A stretch of 64,000 nucleotides of DNA from FEN-1219 sp963744305 (GCA_963744305.1 CAVUTF010000046.1:310001-374000); one strand, 5' to 3'; positions 25,621 through 34,205 are shown, counted from the first letter of the stretch. Made by a program: numbers and translations. Notes: generated by a model not told the origin, from the letters alone.

Positions 25621-27645
25621 TTACAACAAGCGCTTGGCGGCCTCGACGACTGCGGGAACCGTGAAGCCGAAGTGTTCGAAAAGTTGTTTGGCCGGCGCCG
25701 AGTGCCCGTACCGATCGAGCCCTATCACGCTGCCGCGCCCGCCGACATAGCGCCACCAACCGCCGGTGGCGCCGGCCTCGATCACGAGCCGCGCACCGGT
25801 CGGCGGCAGCACGTGCGCGCGGTACGCCTCGCTCTGTTGTTCGAATACTTCGACGCACGGCATCGAAACGACGCGAACGGGTGCGCCGGATCGCTCGAGC
25901 TCGCGCGCTGCGCCGAGCGCTAGCTGCACCTCGGAGCCGGTAGCGATCATCGTGAGCGCGGGCTCGTCGGCGGGGTTCTGAACGATGTACGCGCCGCGGC
26001 TGATCATTTCTATTTGATCGTCGGTGCGCGCCACGTGCGGCAGATCCTGCCGAGTCAGGACCAGGCTGGTCGGCCCATCGCGGCGCTCGATCGCCGCTCG
26101 CCACGCGACGGCCGTCTCGACCGCGTCGCACGGCCGCCAGACGCGCATGTTCGGCATCAGCCTCAAGCTCGCGAGGTGCTCGATCGGCTGATGCGTCGGT
26201 CCGTCCTCGCCCAAACCGATCGAGTCGTGTGTGAGCACGAAAATGCTTTGCAGGCCGATCAGCGCTGCCATGCGCAACGCGTTGCGCGCGTAGTCGGAAA
26301 ACACGAGAAATGTGCCGCCGTACGGGATGAGCCCGCCGTGCGCAGCGATGCCGTTCAGGATGGCGCTCATGCCGAACTCGCGGACGCCGAAATACACGTA
26401 ATTGCCGCCCGGATTGTCGCGGGTGAGCGTTTTCGAGTGCGTGTGCCGCGTGTTGTTTGAGCCCGTCAGATCCGCGGAGCCGCCGATGAGCTCGGGCAAA
26501 TGCGGCGCGAACGCCTCGAGCGCTTGCTGTGAAGCCTTCCGGGTCGCCATCCCCTTGCCCGCCACGGCGATGCTTTCGACGGCCGCCGCTGCGACATCCG
26601 ACCACTCCGAGGGCAACTCGCCGCGCATGCGGCGCTCGAACTCCGCCGCGAGGTCGGGGTGTTGCGCTTGGTACCGCGCGAACCGCGCGCGCCACTCGCT
26701 GGAAAGCTCACGGCCGCGAGCGCGCGCATCCCATGCCGCCTTGACGTCGTCGGGCACGACAAACGGCGGGAATTCCCAATGCAGATTCTTGCGCGCAGCT
26801 TCCGCCTCCGCAGGACCGAGCGCTGCGCCATGCGTCGCCGCAGTACCTTGCGCGTTCGGCGCCCCATATCCGATCACGGTCTTGCAGCACAGAATCGACG
26901 GCCGATCCGTGGCTGCGCGCGCCGCTTCGATTGCGGCGATCACCGCTTCCGGATCGTGCCCGTCGACGTTGGGTACGACGTGCCAGCCGTACGCGGCAAA
27001 GCGGCGCGGTGTATCGTCGGTGAACCAACCGCGCGTCTCGCCGTCGATCGAAATGCCGTTGTCGTCGTAGAACGCGATCAGCTTGCCCAAGCCGAGCGTA
27101 CCCGCGAGCGAGCATGCCTCGTGTGAGATACCTTCCATGAGGCACCCGTCGCCGAGAAACACGTAGGTGTAGTGATCGACGATCGAGGCGCCGGGCCGGT
27201 TGAACGTCGCGGCGAGATGCGCTTCCGCTAGCGCCATGCCGACCGCGTTCGCGAGCCCTTGGCCGAGCGGGCCAGTGGTGGTCTCGATGCCGAGCGCAAC
27301 CTCGCGCTCGGGATGTCCGGCAGCTCGGCTGCCCAACTGGCGAAAATTCTTTAGCTCGTCGAGAGCGATCTCGTAACCCGTCAGATAGGCGATCGAATAC
27401 AAGAGCATCGAGCCGTGACCGTTCGACAAGACGAATCGGTCGCGGTCATGCCAATGCGGATCGCTCGGATCGAAGCGCAGATAGTCGTTCCAAAGCACCT
27501 CGGCGATGTCGGCCATTCCCATCGGCATTCCCGGGTGACCGGACCGGGCGCTCTCCACCGCGTCCATCGCCAACATACGAATAGCGTTGGCGAGGCGACG
27601 ACGCGGCGGCCGGGCTGCCGCCACACTGTCTCTCTGAAGTCCCAT
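25621..27645 (-). CDS. tkt: Transketolase
   Basis: This 674-residue thiamine-diphosphate enzyme moves two-carbon units between sugar phosphates in the pentose phosphate or Calvin pathway. The start used (MGLQRDSV) leads to LANAIRMLAMDAVESARSGHPGMPMGMADIAEVLW, the family N-terminus. The ThDP site GDGCLMEGISHEA and the Pyr-domain FVLTHDSIGLGEDGPTHQP signature are intact. No obvious ribosome site precedes the ATG. It is the first gene of the carbon operon. Confidence 0.96.
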   Translation of the reverse strand: MGLQRDSVAAARPPRRRLANAIRMLAMDAVESARSGHPGMPMGMADIAEVLWNDYLRFDPSDPHWHDRDRFVLSNGHGSMLLYSIAYLTGYEIALDELKNFRQLGSRAAGHPEREVALGIETTTGPLGQGLANAVGMALAEAHLAATFNRPGASIVDHYTYVFLGDGCLMEGISHEACSLAGTLGLGKLIAFYDDNGISIDGETRGWFTDDTPRRFAAYGWHVVPNVDGHDPEAVIAAIEAARAATDRPSILCCKTVIGYGAPNAQGTAATHGAALGPAEAEAARKNLHWEFPPFVVPDDVKAAWDARARGRELSSEWRARFARYQAQHPDLAAEFERRMRGELPSEWSDVAAAAVESIAVAGKGMATRKASQQALEAFAPHLPELIGGSADLTGSNNTRHTHSKTLTRDNPGGNYVYFGVREFGMSAILNGIAAHGGLIPYGGTFLVFSDYARNALRMAALIGLQSIFVLTHDSIGLGEDGPTHQPIEHLASLRLMPNMRVWRPCDAVETAVAWRAAIERRDGPTSLVLTRQDLPHVARTDDQIEMISRGAYIVQNPADEPALTMIATGSEVQLALGAARELERSGAPVRVVSMPCVEVFEQQSEAYRAHVLPPTGARLVIEAGATGGWWRYVGGRGSVIGLDRYGHSAPAKQLFEHFGFTVPAVVEAAKRLL

Positions 27646-27732
27646 TCTGACGTGTCGTTCGGGGGCTGGTCGGTAGGCGTGGTGCCGCAAAAAAAACGAG
27701 GATTGTCGCTTACCCGGCCGAGCGCACGCAAC

Positions 27733-27747
27733 CGACGCCCGGCGTCG
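27733..27747. promoter_or_regulatory. Perfect 15-bp inverted repeat in the tkt/cpdA divergent gap
   Basis: CGACGCC and GGCGTCG are separated by one base, about 90 bp upstream of tkt and 97 bp upstream of cpdA. A loose TTGCGT-18-GACAAT promoter for tkt lies just downstream on the minus strand. Operator function is inference. Confidence 0.35.
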
Positions 27748-27843
27748 ATTTACTCTGTGAGCCAATCCCGCATGCGTGCGGATAATTTGAGTATCATCGG
27801 GCTCAGCCGCAATTTTTTGGTTGAGCGTTCCCAGACTCGGACC

Positions 27844-28632
27844 ATGGCCCACAGCCCCAAGGATCGCGCGTTCAAGGTACTGCAGATCAGCGATACCCAT
27901 CTGCATGCCGCTGCCGACAGCAGGATGCGCGGCGTCACGACCTACGAGACCTTCCTCGCGGTTCTCGAGCGCGCGCAGCGCGACGCGCGGTGGCCCGCGG
28001 ACGTCATCGTCGCGACCGGCGACATCGTTCAAGACGAGAGCCGCGCCGGCTATCAGCGGTTCCGCTCGAGCCTGGAGCCGCTCGGCGTTCCGGTGCTGTC
28101 GATCCCTGGCAACCACGATGATCCGAAGCTCATGAACGAGCTGCTATCAACGCCGCCGTTTCAGATGGGCGGCGAGTTGCGGCTCGGTCCGTGGTCGTTG
28201 ATCTTGCTTTCGACGTTTCTCGCCGGCGAGGACGCCGGCGGACTAGGCCCCGCGCGGCTGCAAGGCTTGCGCAAGGCGCTATCCGTGCACGGCAGCCAGC
28301 ATGTACTGGTGTGCATGCACCATCATCCGTTGCCGATGGGAAGCGCATGGTTGGACGGGGTGGCGCTGCGCGACGCGGGCGAATTTTGGAAGATCATCGA
28401 CGCGAACCCGAATGTCAGGGCCGTTGTCTGCGGTCACGTCCACCAAGCGTCGGATCGGCAGCGCAACAGCGTGCGGTTCTTGAGCACACCATCCACTTGC
28501 GCACAGTTCCTGCCCGGCAGCGAGTTTTTCGCCCTGGACGTTCGCCCGCCGGGCCTGCGTTGGCTCACGCTGTTTCCCGACGGCCGCTTAGAGACCGAAG
28601 TCGACTGGACGCAGAGCCGAGCACGAACGTGA
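27844..28632 (+). CDS. cpdA: 3',5'-cyclic-AMP phosphodiesterase CpdA
   Basis: This 262-residue calcineurin-like phosphoesterase carries the metal-binding motifs ISDTHL (D-x-H), GDIVQD (GD), GNHDD, and later CMHHHP and GHVH. This order and length match CpdA, which lowers cAMP. The ATG at 27844 is chosen because the frame upstream has no conservation. A T-rich stretch (about 27812-27820) precedes it. It overlaps the next gene at GTGA. Confidence 0.88.
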   Translation: MAHSPKDRAFKVLQISDTHLHAAADSRMRGVTTYETFLAVLERAQRDARWPADVIVATGDIVQDESRAGYQRFRSSLEPLGVPVLSIPGNHDDPKLMNELLSTPPFQMGGELRLGPWSLILLSTFLAGEDAGGLGPARLQGLRKALSVHGSQHVLVCMHHHPLPMGSAWLDGVALRDAGEFWKIIDANPNVRAVVCGHVHQASDRQRNSVRFLSTPSTCAQFLPGSEFFALDVRPPGLRWLTLFPDGRLETEVDWTQSRART

Positions 28633-29495
28633 CGCGCCGTCTCGCGGTTGCACTGCTCGCCGTCGCAGCTTTCGCGAATCTGCGCGCGGACCCGGCGGCT
28701 TGGCGCGTCACCGCAAGCAATGGCGGCGAAGTTACGTTGCTCGGGTCGATGCACTACCTCAAGGACGAGGACTATCCGCTGCCCGAGTCGGTCTCGCGGC
28801 TGTACGAGCGTGCCGACGCGCTCGTGATGGAGCTCGATCTCGACGACCTCGGGAGCGCCAGCCAGCAGTCGACGCTCCTCGGCGCCGCGATGTTGCCGTC
28901 CGGTACACGGCTTCGCGACGTGCTCGACGCCGAGCTCTATGCGCACACCGATCGCCGCGCTCGCGAGCTCGGCGTGGACCTCGAGCTGCTCGCGAATTTC
29001 GAGCCCTGGCTCGTCGCAATCACGCTGCTCGATCAGGGCATGGGCCAGCTCGGCTACCACGCGGAACGCGGTCTCGAGCAATACTTCGTAGGGTTGGCCG
29101 AACCCGATGGTAAGGAGATCTACGGCCTCGAATCTCTCGAGTCGCAGATTCGAATATTCGACGAGCTGCCGCGCTCCTCGCAGCAAGCGTTGCTCGAGCA
29201 AACGCTCGACGAGCTCGAGGCTGCGGATGACGCGATGCGCGAGCTTGCGGGTGCCTGGCGGCACGGTGAATTGGAAACGCTCACCGAGAAGCTATTGGCC
29301 GACTTTGAGGGCTTCCCCGGTCTCTATGACTCCCTCGTCGTCGATCGAAACCGACGCTGGATCGAGCCGCTCGAGCAGTATCTGCGGGAGCGGCGCCGCT
29401 ATCTCGTCGTCGTCGGCGCGTTGCACCTCGTCGGCCCCGACAACGTCGTGATGCTGCTCGAGCAGCGCGGGTACACCGTCACGCGGCTCCCATAG
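28629..29495 (+). CDS. TraB/GumN family protein, secreted
   Basis: This 288-residue protein starts with GTG at 28629, overlapping the cpdA stop. An N-terminal signal peptide (RRLAVALLAVAAFANLRA) is followed by a TraB/GumN domain with GSMHYLKDEDYPLP and a C-terminal VVGALHLVGPDNV. Two GxxH motifs of this type (GSMH and GALH) are thought to bind metal in the TIKI/TraB superfamily, whose eukaryotic members are proteases. The bacterial function is unknown. It is likely periplasmic. Confidence 0.85.
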   Translation: MTRRLAVALLAVAAFANLRADPAAWRVTASNGGEVTLLGSMHYLKDEDYPLPESVSRLYERADALVMELDLDDLGSASQQSTLLGAAMLPSGTRLRDVLDAELYAHTDRRARELGVDLELLANFEPWLVAITLLDQGMGQLGYHAERGLEQYFVGLAEPDGKEIYGLESLESQIRIFDELPRSSQQALLEQTLDELEAADDAMRELAGAWRHGELETLTEKLLADFEGFPGLYDSLVVDRNRRWIEPLEQYLRERRRYLVVVGALHLVGPDNVVMLLEQRGYTVTRLP

Positions 29496-29503
29496 CTAAG
29501 ATT

Positions 29504-29668
29504 TCAGACCTCGACCATCTCGAAATCTTCTTTGCCGGACCCGCAGTCGGGGCAACGCCACGAAAGGGGAATGTCGGCCCACTTCGTGCCCGGCGGTATA
29601 CCTTCGTCGGGGCGCCCGACCGCCTCGTCGTAGATGAAGCCGCAAATCAGACACATGTAGGTCTTCAC
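29504..29668 (-). CDS. Rubredoxin
   Basis: This 54-residue electron carrier was found by direct translation of the minus strand. It has the two Fe-binding knuckles C6-x2-C9-G and C39-P-D-C42-G, with the conserved YDE, PDEGIPPGTKW and DIP-WRCPDC segments between them. The start is GTG at 29668. It converges with the TraB/GumN gene (8 nt between stops) and lies downstream of the Lon-N protein gene. Rubredoxins serve alkane hydroxylases, rubrerythrins or oxidative-stress enzymes. No partner is encoded next to it. Confidence 0.95.
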   Translation of the reverse strand: MKTYMCLICGFIYDEAVGRPDEGIPPGTKWADIPLSWRCPDCGSGKEDFEMVEV

Positions 29669-29724
29669 TGCAATTCGCCCTCAAAGACTTGAATCGTGTG
29701 CGGCTTTGCAGCCTAGCACGCGCG

Positions 29725-30306
29725 TCAACCCGCCGAGCCGCTCTCGTTCAAACTTTGCTGCAGTCGCGCAAGGCGCGCCGGTGTGTCGGTCAGCTCGAGC
29801 AACGCCTGCTTCGCGGGCAACGGCAGCGGCAGGATCTCAGCCAAGCGGTAGCTGACCCACTGCGCATCGTCGTAGGCCGTGGCCATGCCGTGGTATTGCT
29901 TTCCGAGCGGCACCAGCTTGCGCAGCAAGTCGGCGAGTGGCGCGAACTCCGAAGCCAGCGGCTCGGGATGCGTCGGAATGTGCAGCCGCACGCGGCCGCA
30001 GTACAGACCGTCGGCAGCGCGGCTCGTCTCTTCGAGCGTAAAGCACTCGCGCCCAACGACCGTGATGCCGAGCAAGCCGTCGGCCTCCTGACGCCAATCC
30101 ACGATCTCACCAGTCGTGCCGATTGCGAAAGTCGTAGCGGCGCCGACTTCGGAGCCTTCCTTGATCGCAACGACGCCGAACCGGCTCTGCTCGCGCAAAC
30201 AGCGGCTGACCATATCGAGATAGCGCGGCTCGAAGATCCGTAGACGCAGCGGTCCGCCGGGGAACAACACCGTGCCGAGCGGAAACAAGGGTATGTCCAC
30301 GGTCAC
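29725..30306 (-). CDS. Lon N-terminal (LON substrate-binding) domain protein
   Basis: This 193-residue stand-alone LON domain starts DIPLFPLGTVLFPGGPLRLRIFEPRYLDMV, the classic beginning of the Lon N-domain, without ATPase or protease regions. The C-terminal helical part ends at about residue 190. Such proteins are widespread near mpl/ubiX-type genes in gammaproteobacteria, and their role is unknown. It follows mpl on the same strand (13 nt apart). Confidence 0.9.
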   Translation of the reverse strand: MTVDIPLFPLGTVLFPGGPLRLRIFEPRYLDMVSRCLREQSRFGVVAIKEGSEVGAATTFAIGTTGEIVDWRQEADGLLGITVVGRECFTLEETSRAADGLYCGRVRLHIPTHPEPLASEFAPLADLLRKLVPLGKQYHGMATAYDDAQWVSYRLAEILPLPLPAKQALLELTDTPARLARLQQSLNESGSAG

Positions 30307-30319
30307 GGGTTTGGACGTC

Positions 30320-31708
30320 CTACGACGTGCCGGACCGCTGCCCGCGGCTCTTCAACGCTTGCTGCAGAGCGCGCGGCAACCCTTGAAAGCTGCCGTTCGA
30401 CATCAGCACGACATTGTCGCCCCGGCGAAGATCACCCAGGAGCGCGCTGACGAGATCGTCGCGGTCCCAAGCCACGGCGAGCTTCGTCCCGAGCGGCGCG
30501 AGTGACTCTTGCGGATTCCAGCTGAGGTCACGCGAGGCGAGCACGAACACTTTGTCCGCTGCATCGAACGCCAACGGCAGCGTCTCGCGATGCGTGCCCA
30601 TTCGCATCGTGTTCGAGCGCGGCTCGATCACCGCGACGAGCCGTTGCTGCGGCTGCTGGGAGCGCAATGCGCGCAGCGTCGTCGCGATAGCCGTCGGATG
30701 ATGAGCGAAGTCCTCATACACAGTGACGCCGCCGAAAGCGCCGAGCCGCTCGAGCCGGCGCTTCACGCCCTTGAACTTCGCCAAAGCTCGCAACGCGACG
30801 TCGGTCGGTACGCCGGCGTGCTCGGCGGCGACCAGGGCGGCAAGCCCGTTCTCCAGATTGTGCGAGCCGATCAGCGACCACGCCGCTTCGCCGACGCGCT
30901 CGCCGCGCCGGCGCACGCTGAACCGCGATTTCGCCTCTATGGACTCGTACGCGGCCGTCCAGACCGCGTCGCCACCTTGCGCGCTGAAGGTTTCGACGCT
31001 CGTCCAAACGCCTTGGGAAATGAGCTTCTCGACATTGCGATCGGCGCCGTTCGCCGCGATGAGACCCGTGCCCGGCACCGTGCGCAGCAGCTGATGGAAT
31101 TGCCACAAGATCGCATCGACGTCGCGATAGATATCCGCGTGGTCATGCTCGATGTTCGTGATGACGAGCGTGCGCGGCCGGTAATGCACGAACTTGGCGC
31201 GCTTGTCGAAAAAAGCCGTGTCGTACTCGTCCGCTTCGATCACGAAGTGCTTTCCGGAGGACAACCGTGCGGAGATCGAGAAATTGCCCGGCACCCCGCC
31301 GATGAGAAAGCCCGGAGCTAGGCCCGCGTGCTCGAGAATCCAGGCGAGCATGCTCGTCGTCGTGGTCTTGCCGTGCGTGCCCGCGACCGCGAGCACCCAT
31401 TTGTCTCTGAGCACGTTCGTGGCAAGCCACTCCGGCCCGGAAAGGTACGGCACGCCGGAGTTCAGCAACTCTTCGACGACGCCCTTACCGCGACTCAATG
31501 CGTTGCCGACGATCACACAGTCGAGATCATCATCGAGCTGGCCCGCGTCGTAACCCTCGTGCAGCCGCACGCCGAGCTTCTTGAGCTGCGTGCTCATCGG
31601 CGGATAGACGTTCGCGTCCGAGCCCGACACGGTGTGCCCTGCGTCGCGCGCGATCGCGGCGATCCCGCCCATGAATGTGCCGCAGATGCCGAGGATGTGG
31701 ATCCGCAT
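30320..31708 (-). CDS. mpl: UDP-MurNAc:L-Ala-gamma-D-Glu-meso-DAP ligase Mpl (murein peptide recycling)
   Basis: This 462-residue Mur-ligase-family enzyme starts MRIHILGICGTFMGGIAAIARDAGH, the Mpl-type N-terminus, and has the ATP loop GTHGKTTTTSML (about 108-119). YEDFAHHPTAI and a C-terminal ligase domain follow. It recycles tripeptide from cell-wall turnover onto UDP-MurNAc in the cytoplasm. The N-terminal ILGICGTFMGG sequence separates it from MurC. Its ATG shares bases with the stop of the upstream membrane protein (TGATG). Confidence 0.95.
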   Translation of the reverse strand: MRIHILGICGTFMGGIAAIARDAGHTVSGSDANVYPPMSTQLKKLGVRLHEGYDAGQLDDDLDCVIVGNALSRGKGVVEELLNSGVPYLSGPEWLATNVLRDKWVLAVAGTHGKTTTTSMLAWILEHAGLAPGFLIGGVPGNFSISARLSSGKHFVIEADEYDTAFFDKRAKFVHYRPRTLVITNIEHDHADIYRDVDAILWQFHQLLRTVPGTGLIAANGADRNVEKLISQGVWTSVETFSAQGGDAVWTAAYESIEAKSRFSVRRRGERVGEAAWSLIGSHNLENGLAALVAAEHAGVPTDVALRALAKFKGVKRRLERLGAFGGVTVYEDFAHHPTAIATTLRALRSQQPQQRLVAVIEPRSNTMRMGTHRETLPLAFDAADKVFVLASRDLSWNPQESLAPLGTKLAVAWDRDDLVSALLGDLRRGDNVVLMSNGSFQGLPRALQQALKSRGQRSGTS

Positions 31709-32229
31709 CAAGAAGTGCTCGGCGGAAAAAGGGAGACTTGGAGGCTGATCGAAAGGAGCGCGTACCCTATCATGATGAACACCCCCACGACATACGGCCG
31801 CCCGATGGCGCGCGACAATACGAAACCGGCGACGTCGACCGACCAAAAGAACAGGATGTACAACAACAACCGCGGCGCAGTGATCACCGCGTCGAGCGTA
31901 TCGTCGGCCGGCGAATACCACGACAAGACCGGCAAGCTCAGGACATTGAAAAAGGTCTCGGTGCCGAGCAGCGCGGTGGCCGTTTGCTTGAAACGCTTCT
32001 CGTGCTGGAAGGCCTTGAGAACGGTCCAGACGAAACCGGCGTACATGACGATGCCGAAGGCGAGGATCAGTGCGGCGTTTTCGACGAGGGGGTCGAGCTT
32101 CAGAGTCGCGAAGGCGGTCGCGAGATAGACGACGAACACGAGTCCGAGCAGGAATGTCGACGCCGGTAGCTGCTCCGGTCCACGGCGATGCAGCGCTATG
32201 TCGATGAACGCGAAAGCCAAGCGCAACAA
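31708..32229 (-). CDS. Unknown inner-membrane protein with about five transmembrane segments
   Basis: I do not recognise this protein. From a TTG at 32229 (TTG at 32226 is equally possible) it is about 173 residues. Hydrophobic segments lie near 26-43, 52-71, 88-104, 118-138 and 145-167, with an amphipathic N-terminal LLRLAFAFIDIALHRR. No soluble domain is present. The stop overlaps the mpl ATG, so it is probably co-expressed with peptidoglycan recycling, and it is divergent from rnd. No ATG or GTG fits the start, so the N-terminus is uncertain. A transporter accessory role or a YIP1-like fold are possibilities only. Confidence 0.7.
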   Translation of the reverse strand: MLRLAFAFIDIALHRRGPEQLPASTFLLGLVFVVYLATAFATLKLDPLVENAALILAFGIVMYAGFVWTVLKAFQHEKRFKQTATALLGTETFFNVLSLPVLSWYSPADDTLDAVITAPRLLLYILFFWSVDVAGFVLSRAIGRPYVVGVFIMIGYALLSISLQVSLFPPSTS

Positions 32230-32291
32230 TTGAGGTGTTTCCGGAAAGCTCGCACCACCGCGATAATAGCCTAAGCGTTCAGCCGCGGAGG

Positions 32292-33389
32292 ATGGGATTG
32301 CGGGAAATCGAGCTGGCGTCGACGGAGGACGCATTAACGAGCGTGGTCGCGGAAGTGCGCACGGCTCCGCTCGTCGCGGTTGACACGGAGTTCGTCCGCG
32401 AGACGACGTACTACCCGAAGCTGTGCCTGATCCAAATCGCGACCGCCGATTTGATCGCGTGCGTCGACTGCTTGGCGCCCCTGAACTTGGCGCCGCTGTA
32501 CGACGCGATGTTTCGCGAGGGCTGCACTTGGTTGTTGCACAGCGCACGCCAGGATCTCGAGGTAATCTTCCAACGCACGGGACGATTGCCCGGCGTGCTG
32601 ATCGATACGCAAGTGGCTGCCGCGCTGTTGGGTTACGCACCGCAAATCGGCCTCGAGGGTCTGCTAGAGCGCACACTGGGCGTCGAGCTCGGCGAGAGCT
32701 TTGCGCGCACGGACTGGAGCCGGCGCCCGCTACCGAACGCGGCGCTGCGCTACGCGCTCGACGACGTACGTTACTTGCTGCCGACTTGGCGACATCTGCA
32801 GGAGCGTATGGCCGACCTCGGCCGAACGGCCTGGCTCGAGGAGGAAGGCCGACGGCTGCTCGCCGATCCTCCGGTCGCCGACGTCGGCACCATTTGGGCG
32901 CGCTTGAAGGGAGCGCGTGCCCTCTCCGCCGCGCAGCAAGGAGCCGCGCTCGCGCTCGTGCAGTGGCGCGAGGACAGCGCGCAGCGAGCGGATCGACCGC
33001 GCCGTTGGCTCCTCGCCGATGAAACGTTGCTAGCGATCGCGCAAGCGTTGCCCGCTAATTTGGACGAGCTGCGCGCGATCGTGCCGCCGCGGCTCGCCAC
33101 AAAATACGGCGCCGAAATTCTCGCGGCGGTAGCGCGCCGCGACGCACCGCCATTGCGAGCGCTTGTCGACGAGCACACTGTGCGTCTGGTGCCCGAGCGA
33201 CAGCGTCTGAAGCAACTTCAGGAGTTGGTTCGGCGGCGGGCGGCAGAGCTCGGCATCGAGCCCGAGATTCTGGCGACGCGCCGCGATCTCGCCGCGTTGG
33301 CCGCGGGTAATCCACCGGCGCATCTCGTGGACGGTTGGCGCGCGGCCGAGCTCACACGTCTGGCGATGCTCGCGCCCGCGCTCGGCTGA
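32292..33389 (+). CDS. rnd: Ribonuclease D
   Basis: This 365-residue DEDDy 3'-5' exoribonuclease trims tRNA 3' ends. The exonuclease motifs are VAVDTEFVRETTYYP (motif I), LHSARQDLEVI (motif II) and YALDDVRYLLP (motif III with Tyr). An HRDC domain follows at about 205-285. The ATG at 32292 gives MGLREIELAS, and an upstream extension is not conserved. It converges with adk. Confidence 0.93.
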   Translation: MGLREIELASTEDALTSVVAEVRTAPLVAVDTEFVRETTYYPKLCLIQIATADLIACVDCLAPLNLAPLYDAMFREGCTWLLHSARQDLEVIFQRTGRLPGVLIDTQVAAALLGYAPQIGLEGLLERTLGVELGESFARTDWSRRPLPNAALRYALDDVRYLLPTWRHLQERMADLGRTAWLEEEGRRLLADPPVADVGTIWARLKGARALSAAQQGAALALVQWREDSAQRADRPRRWLLADETLLAIAQALPANLDELRAIVPPRLATKYGAEILAAVARRDAPPLRALVDEHTVRLVPERQRLKQLQELVRRRAAELGIEPEILATRRDLAALAAGNPPAHLVDGWRAAELTRLAMLAPALG

Positions 33390-33438
33390 CCGCCATGGAT
33401 GGCGGGAATGCCGCAACTCGCAGGAGCGAAATTGCGGC
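33390..33438. terminator. Two hairpins between convergent rnd and adk
   Basis: A CCGCCAT/ATGGCGG stem lies at 33390-33405. A GCCGCAA/TTGCGGC stem lies at 33410-33438, reaching into the adk stop. Neither is followed by a T run. A bidirectional terminator is plausible from position. Confidence 0.4.
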
Positions 33439-34085
33439 TAGGAAAGACCGATGGCGGTCTTGAGCCGTCCGTAGACGTCGTCCATTTCCCCCGTCGCAGC
33501 TACGGTCGTGAGCAGACCGCGACGTTTGTAGTAGTCGATCAGCGGAGCCGTCTGCTCTGCGTAAACCTTGAGGCGATTGCGGATCGTCTCCTCGTTGTCA
33601 TCCGCGCGCTGCACGAGCTCCCCTCCCATGTCGCGGCATGCTGCGAGCTCTTCGGGAGGCGAGAAGTAGATGTTCAGCACCTTGCCGGTCTTCGAGCAGG
33701 TCCGCCGGCCGGTCAAGCGCTTGAACAAGACTTCGGAGTCGACGTCCATCAAGATAGCCGCGTCGAGCCGAGTGCCCAGCTCGGCGAGCAACCCACCCAA
33801 CGCTTCCGCTTGTGCTTCATTGCGCGGGAAACCGTCGAGGATGAAGCCGCTCGCGGCATCGGGCTGCGCGATGCGCTCCTTGATCATGCCGAGCACGATC
33901 TGGTCGGATACGAGATCGCCGGCGTCCATCGCTGCCTTCGCCTTGCGCCCGAGCGCGGTCTTGTCCGCCACGGCCCGCCGCAGCAGATCGCCGGTGGAGA
34001 TTTGCGGCAACCCGTGGTCCGCTTGCAGGCGCTGGGCCTGAGTGCCCTTCCCCGACCCGGGTGCGCCGAGCATTACGATTCGCAT
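33438..34085 (-). CDS. adk: Adenylate kinase
   Basis: This 215-residue kinase interconverts ATP+AMP and 2 ADP. The P-loop is GAPGSGKGTQ (residues 7-16). GFPRNEAQAEAL and the long-form LID (RRTCSKTGKVLNIYFSPP... with RADDNEETIRNRL) are present. Single Cys residues remain in the LID, but no full four-Cys zinc set is seen. It is divergent from pfp, and the gap holds the 34148-34166 palindrome. Confidence 0.97.
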   Translation of the reverse strand: MRIVMLGAPGSGKGTQAQRLQADHGLPQISTGDLLRRAVADKTALGRKAKAAMDAGDLVSDQIVLGMIKERIAQPDAASGFILDGFPRNEAQAEALGGLLAELGTRLDAAILMDVDSEVLFKRLTGRRTCSKTGKVLNIYFSPPEELAACRDMGGELVQRADDNEETIRNRLKVYAEQTAPLIDYYKRRGLLTTVAATGEMDDVYGRLKTAIGLS

Positions 34086-34147
34086 TGCGGCACACCTTAA
34101 GGCTCGCTTCGAGTGGCAGCTAAGCTAACGGCACCGGCGACCTTCGT

Positions 34148-34166
34148 CAAACGCGATACGCGTTTG
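34148..34166. promoter_or_regulatory. Perfect 8+3+8 inverted repeat upstream of pfp (operator candidate)
   Basis: CAAACGCG and CGCGTTTG flank a central ATA, ending 40 bp before the pfp GTG. A TATTCT -10-like hexamer follows at 34168-34173, so a bound protein would sit over the -35/-10 spacer of pfp. The regulator is unknown. The odd spacing does not match Cra or LacI operators. Confidence 0.5.
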
Positions 34167-34205
34167 GTATTCTGCGGCGCCAGCGGCGTGCTGTAGGAGG
34201 CTCAT

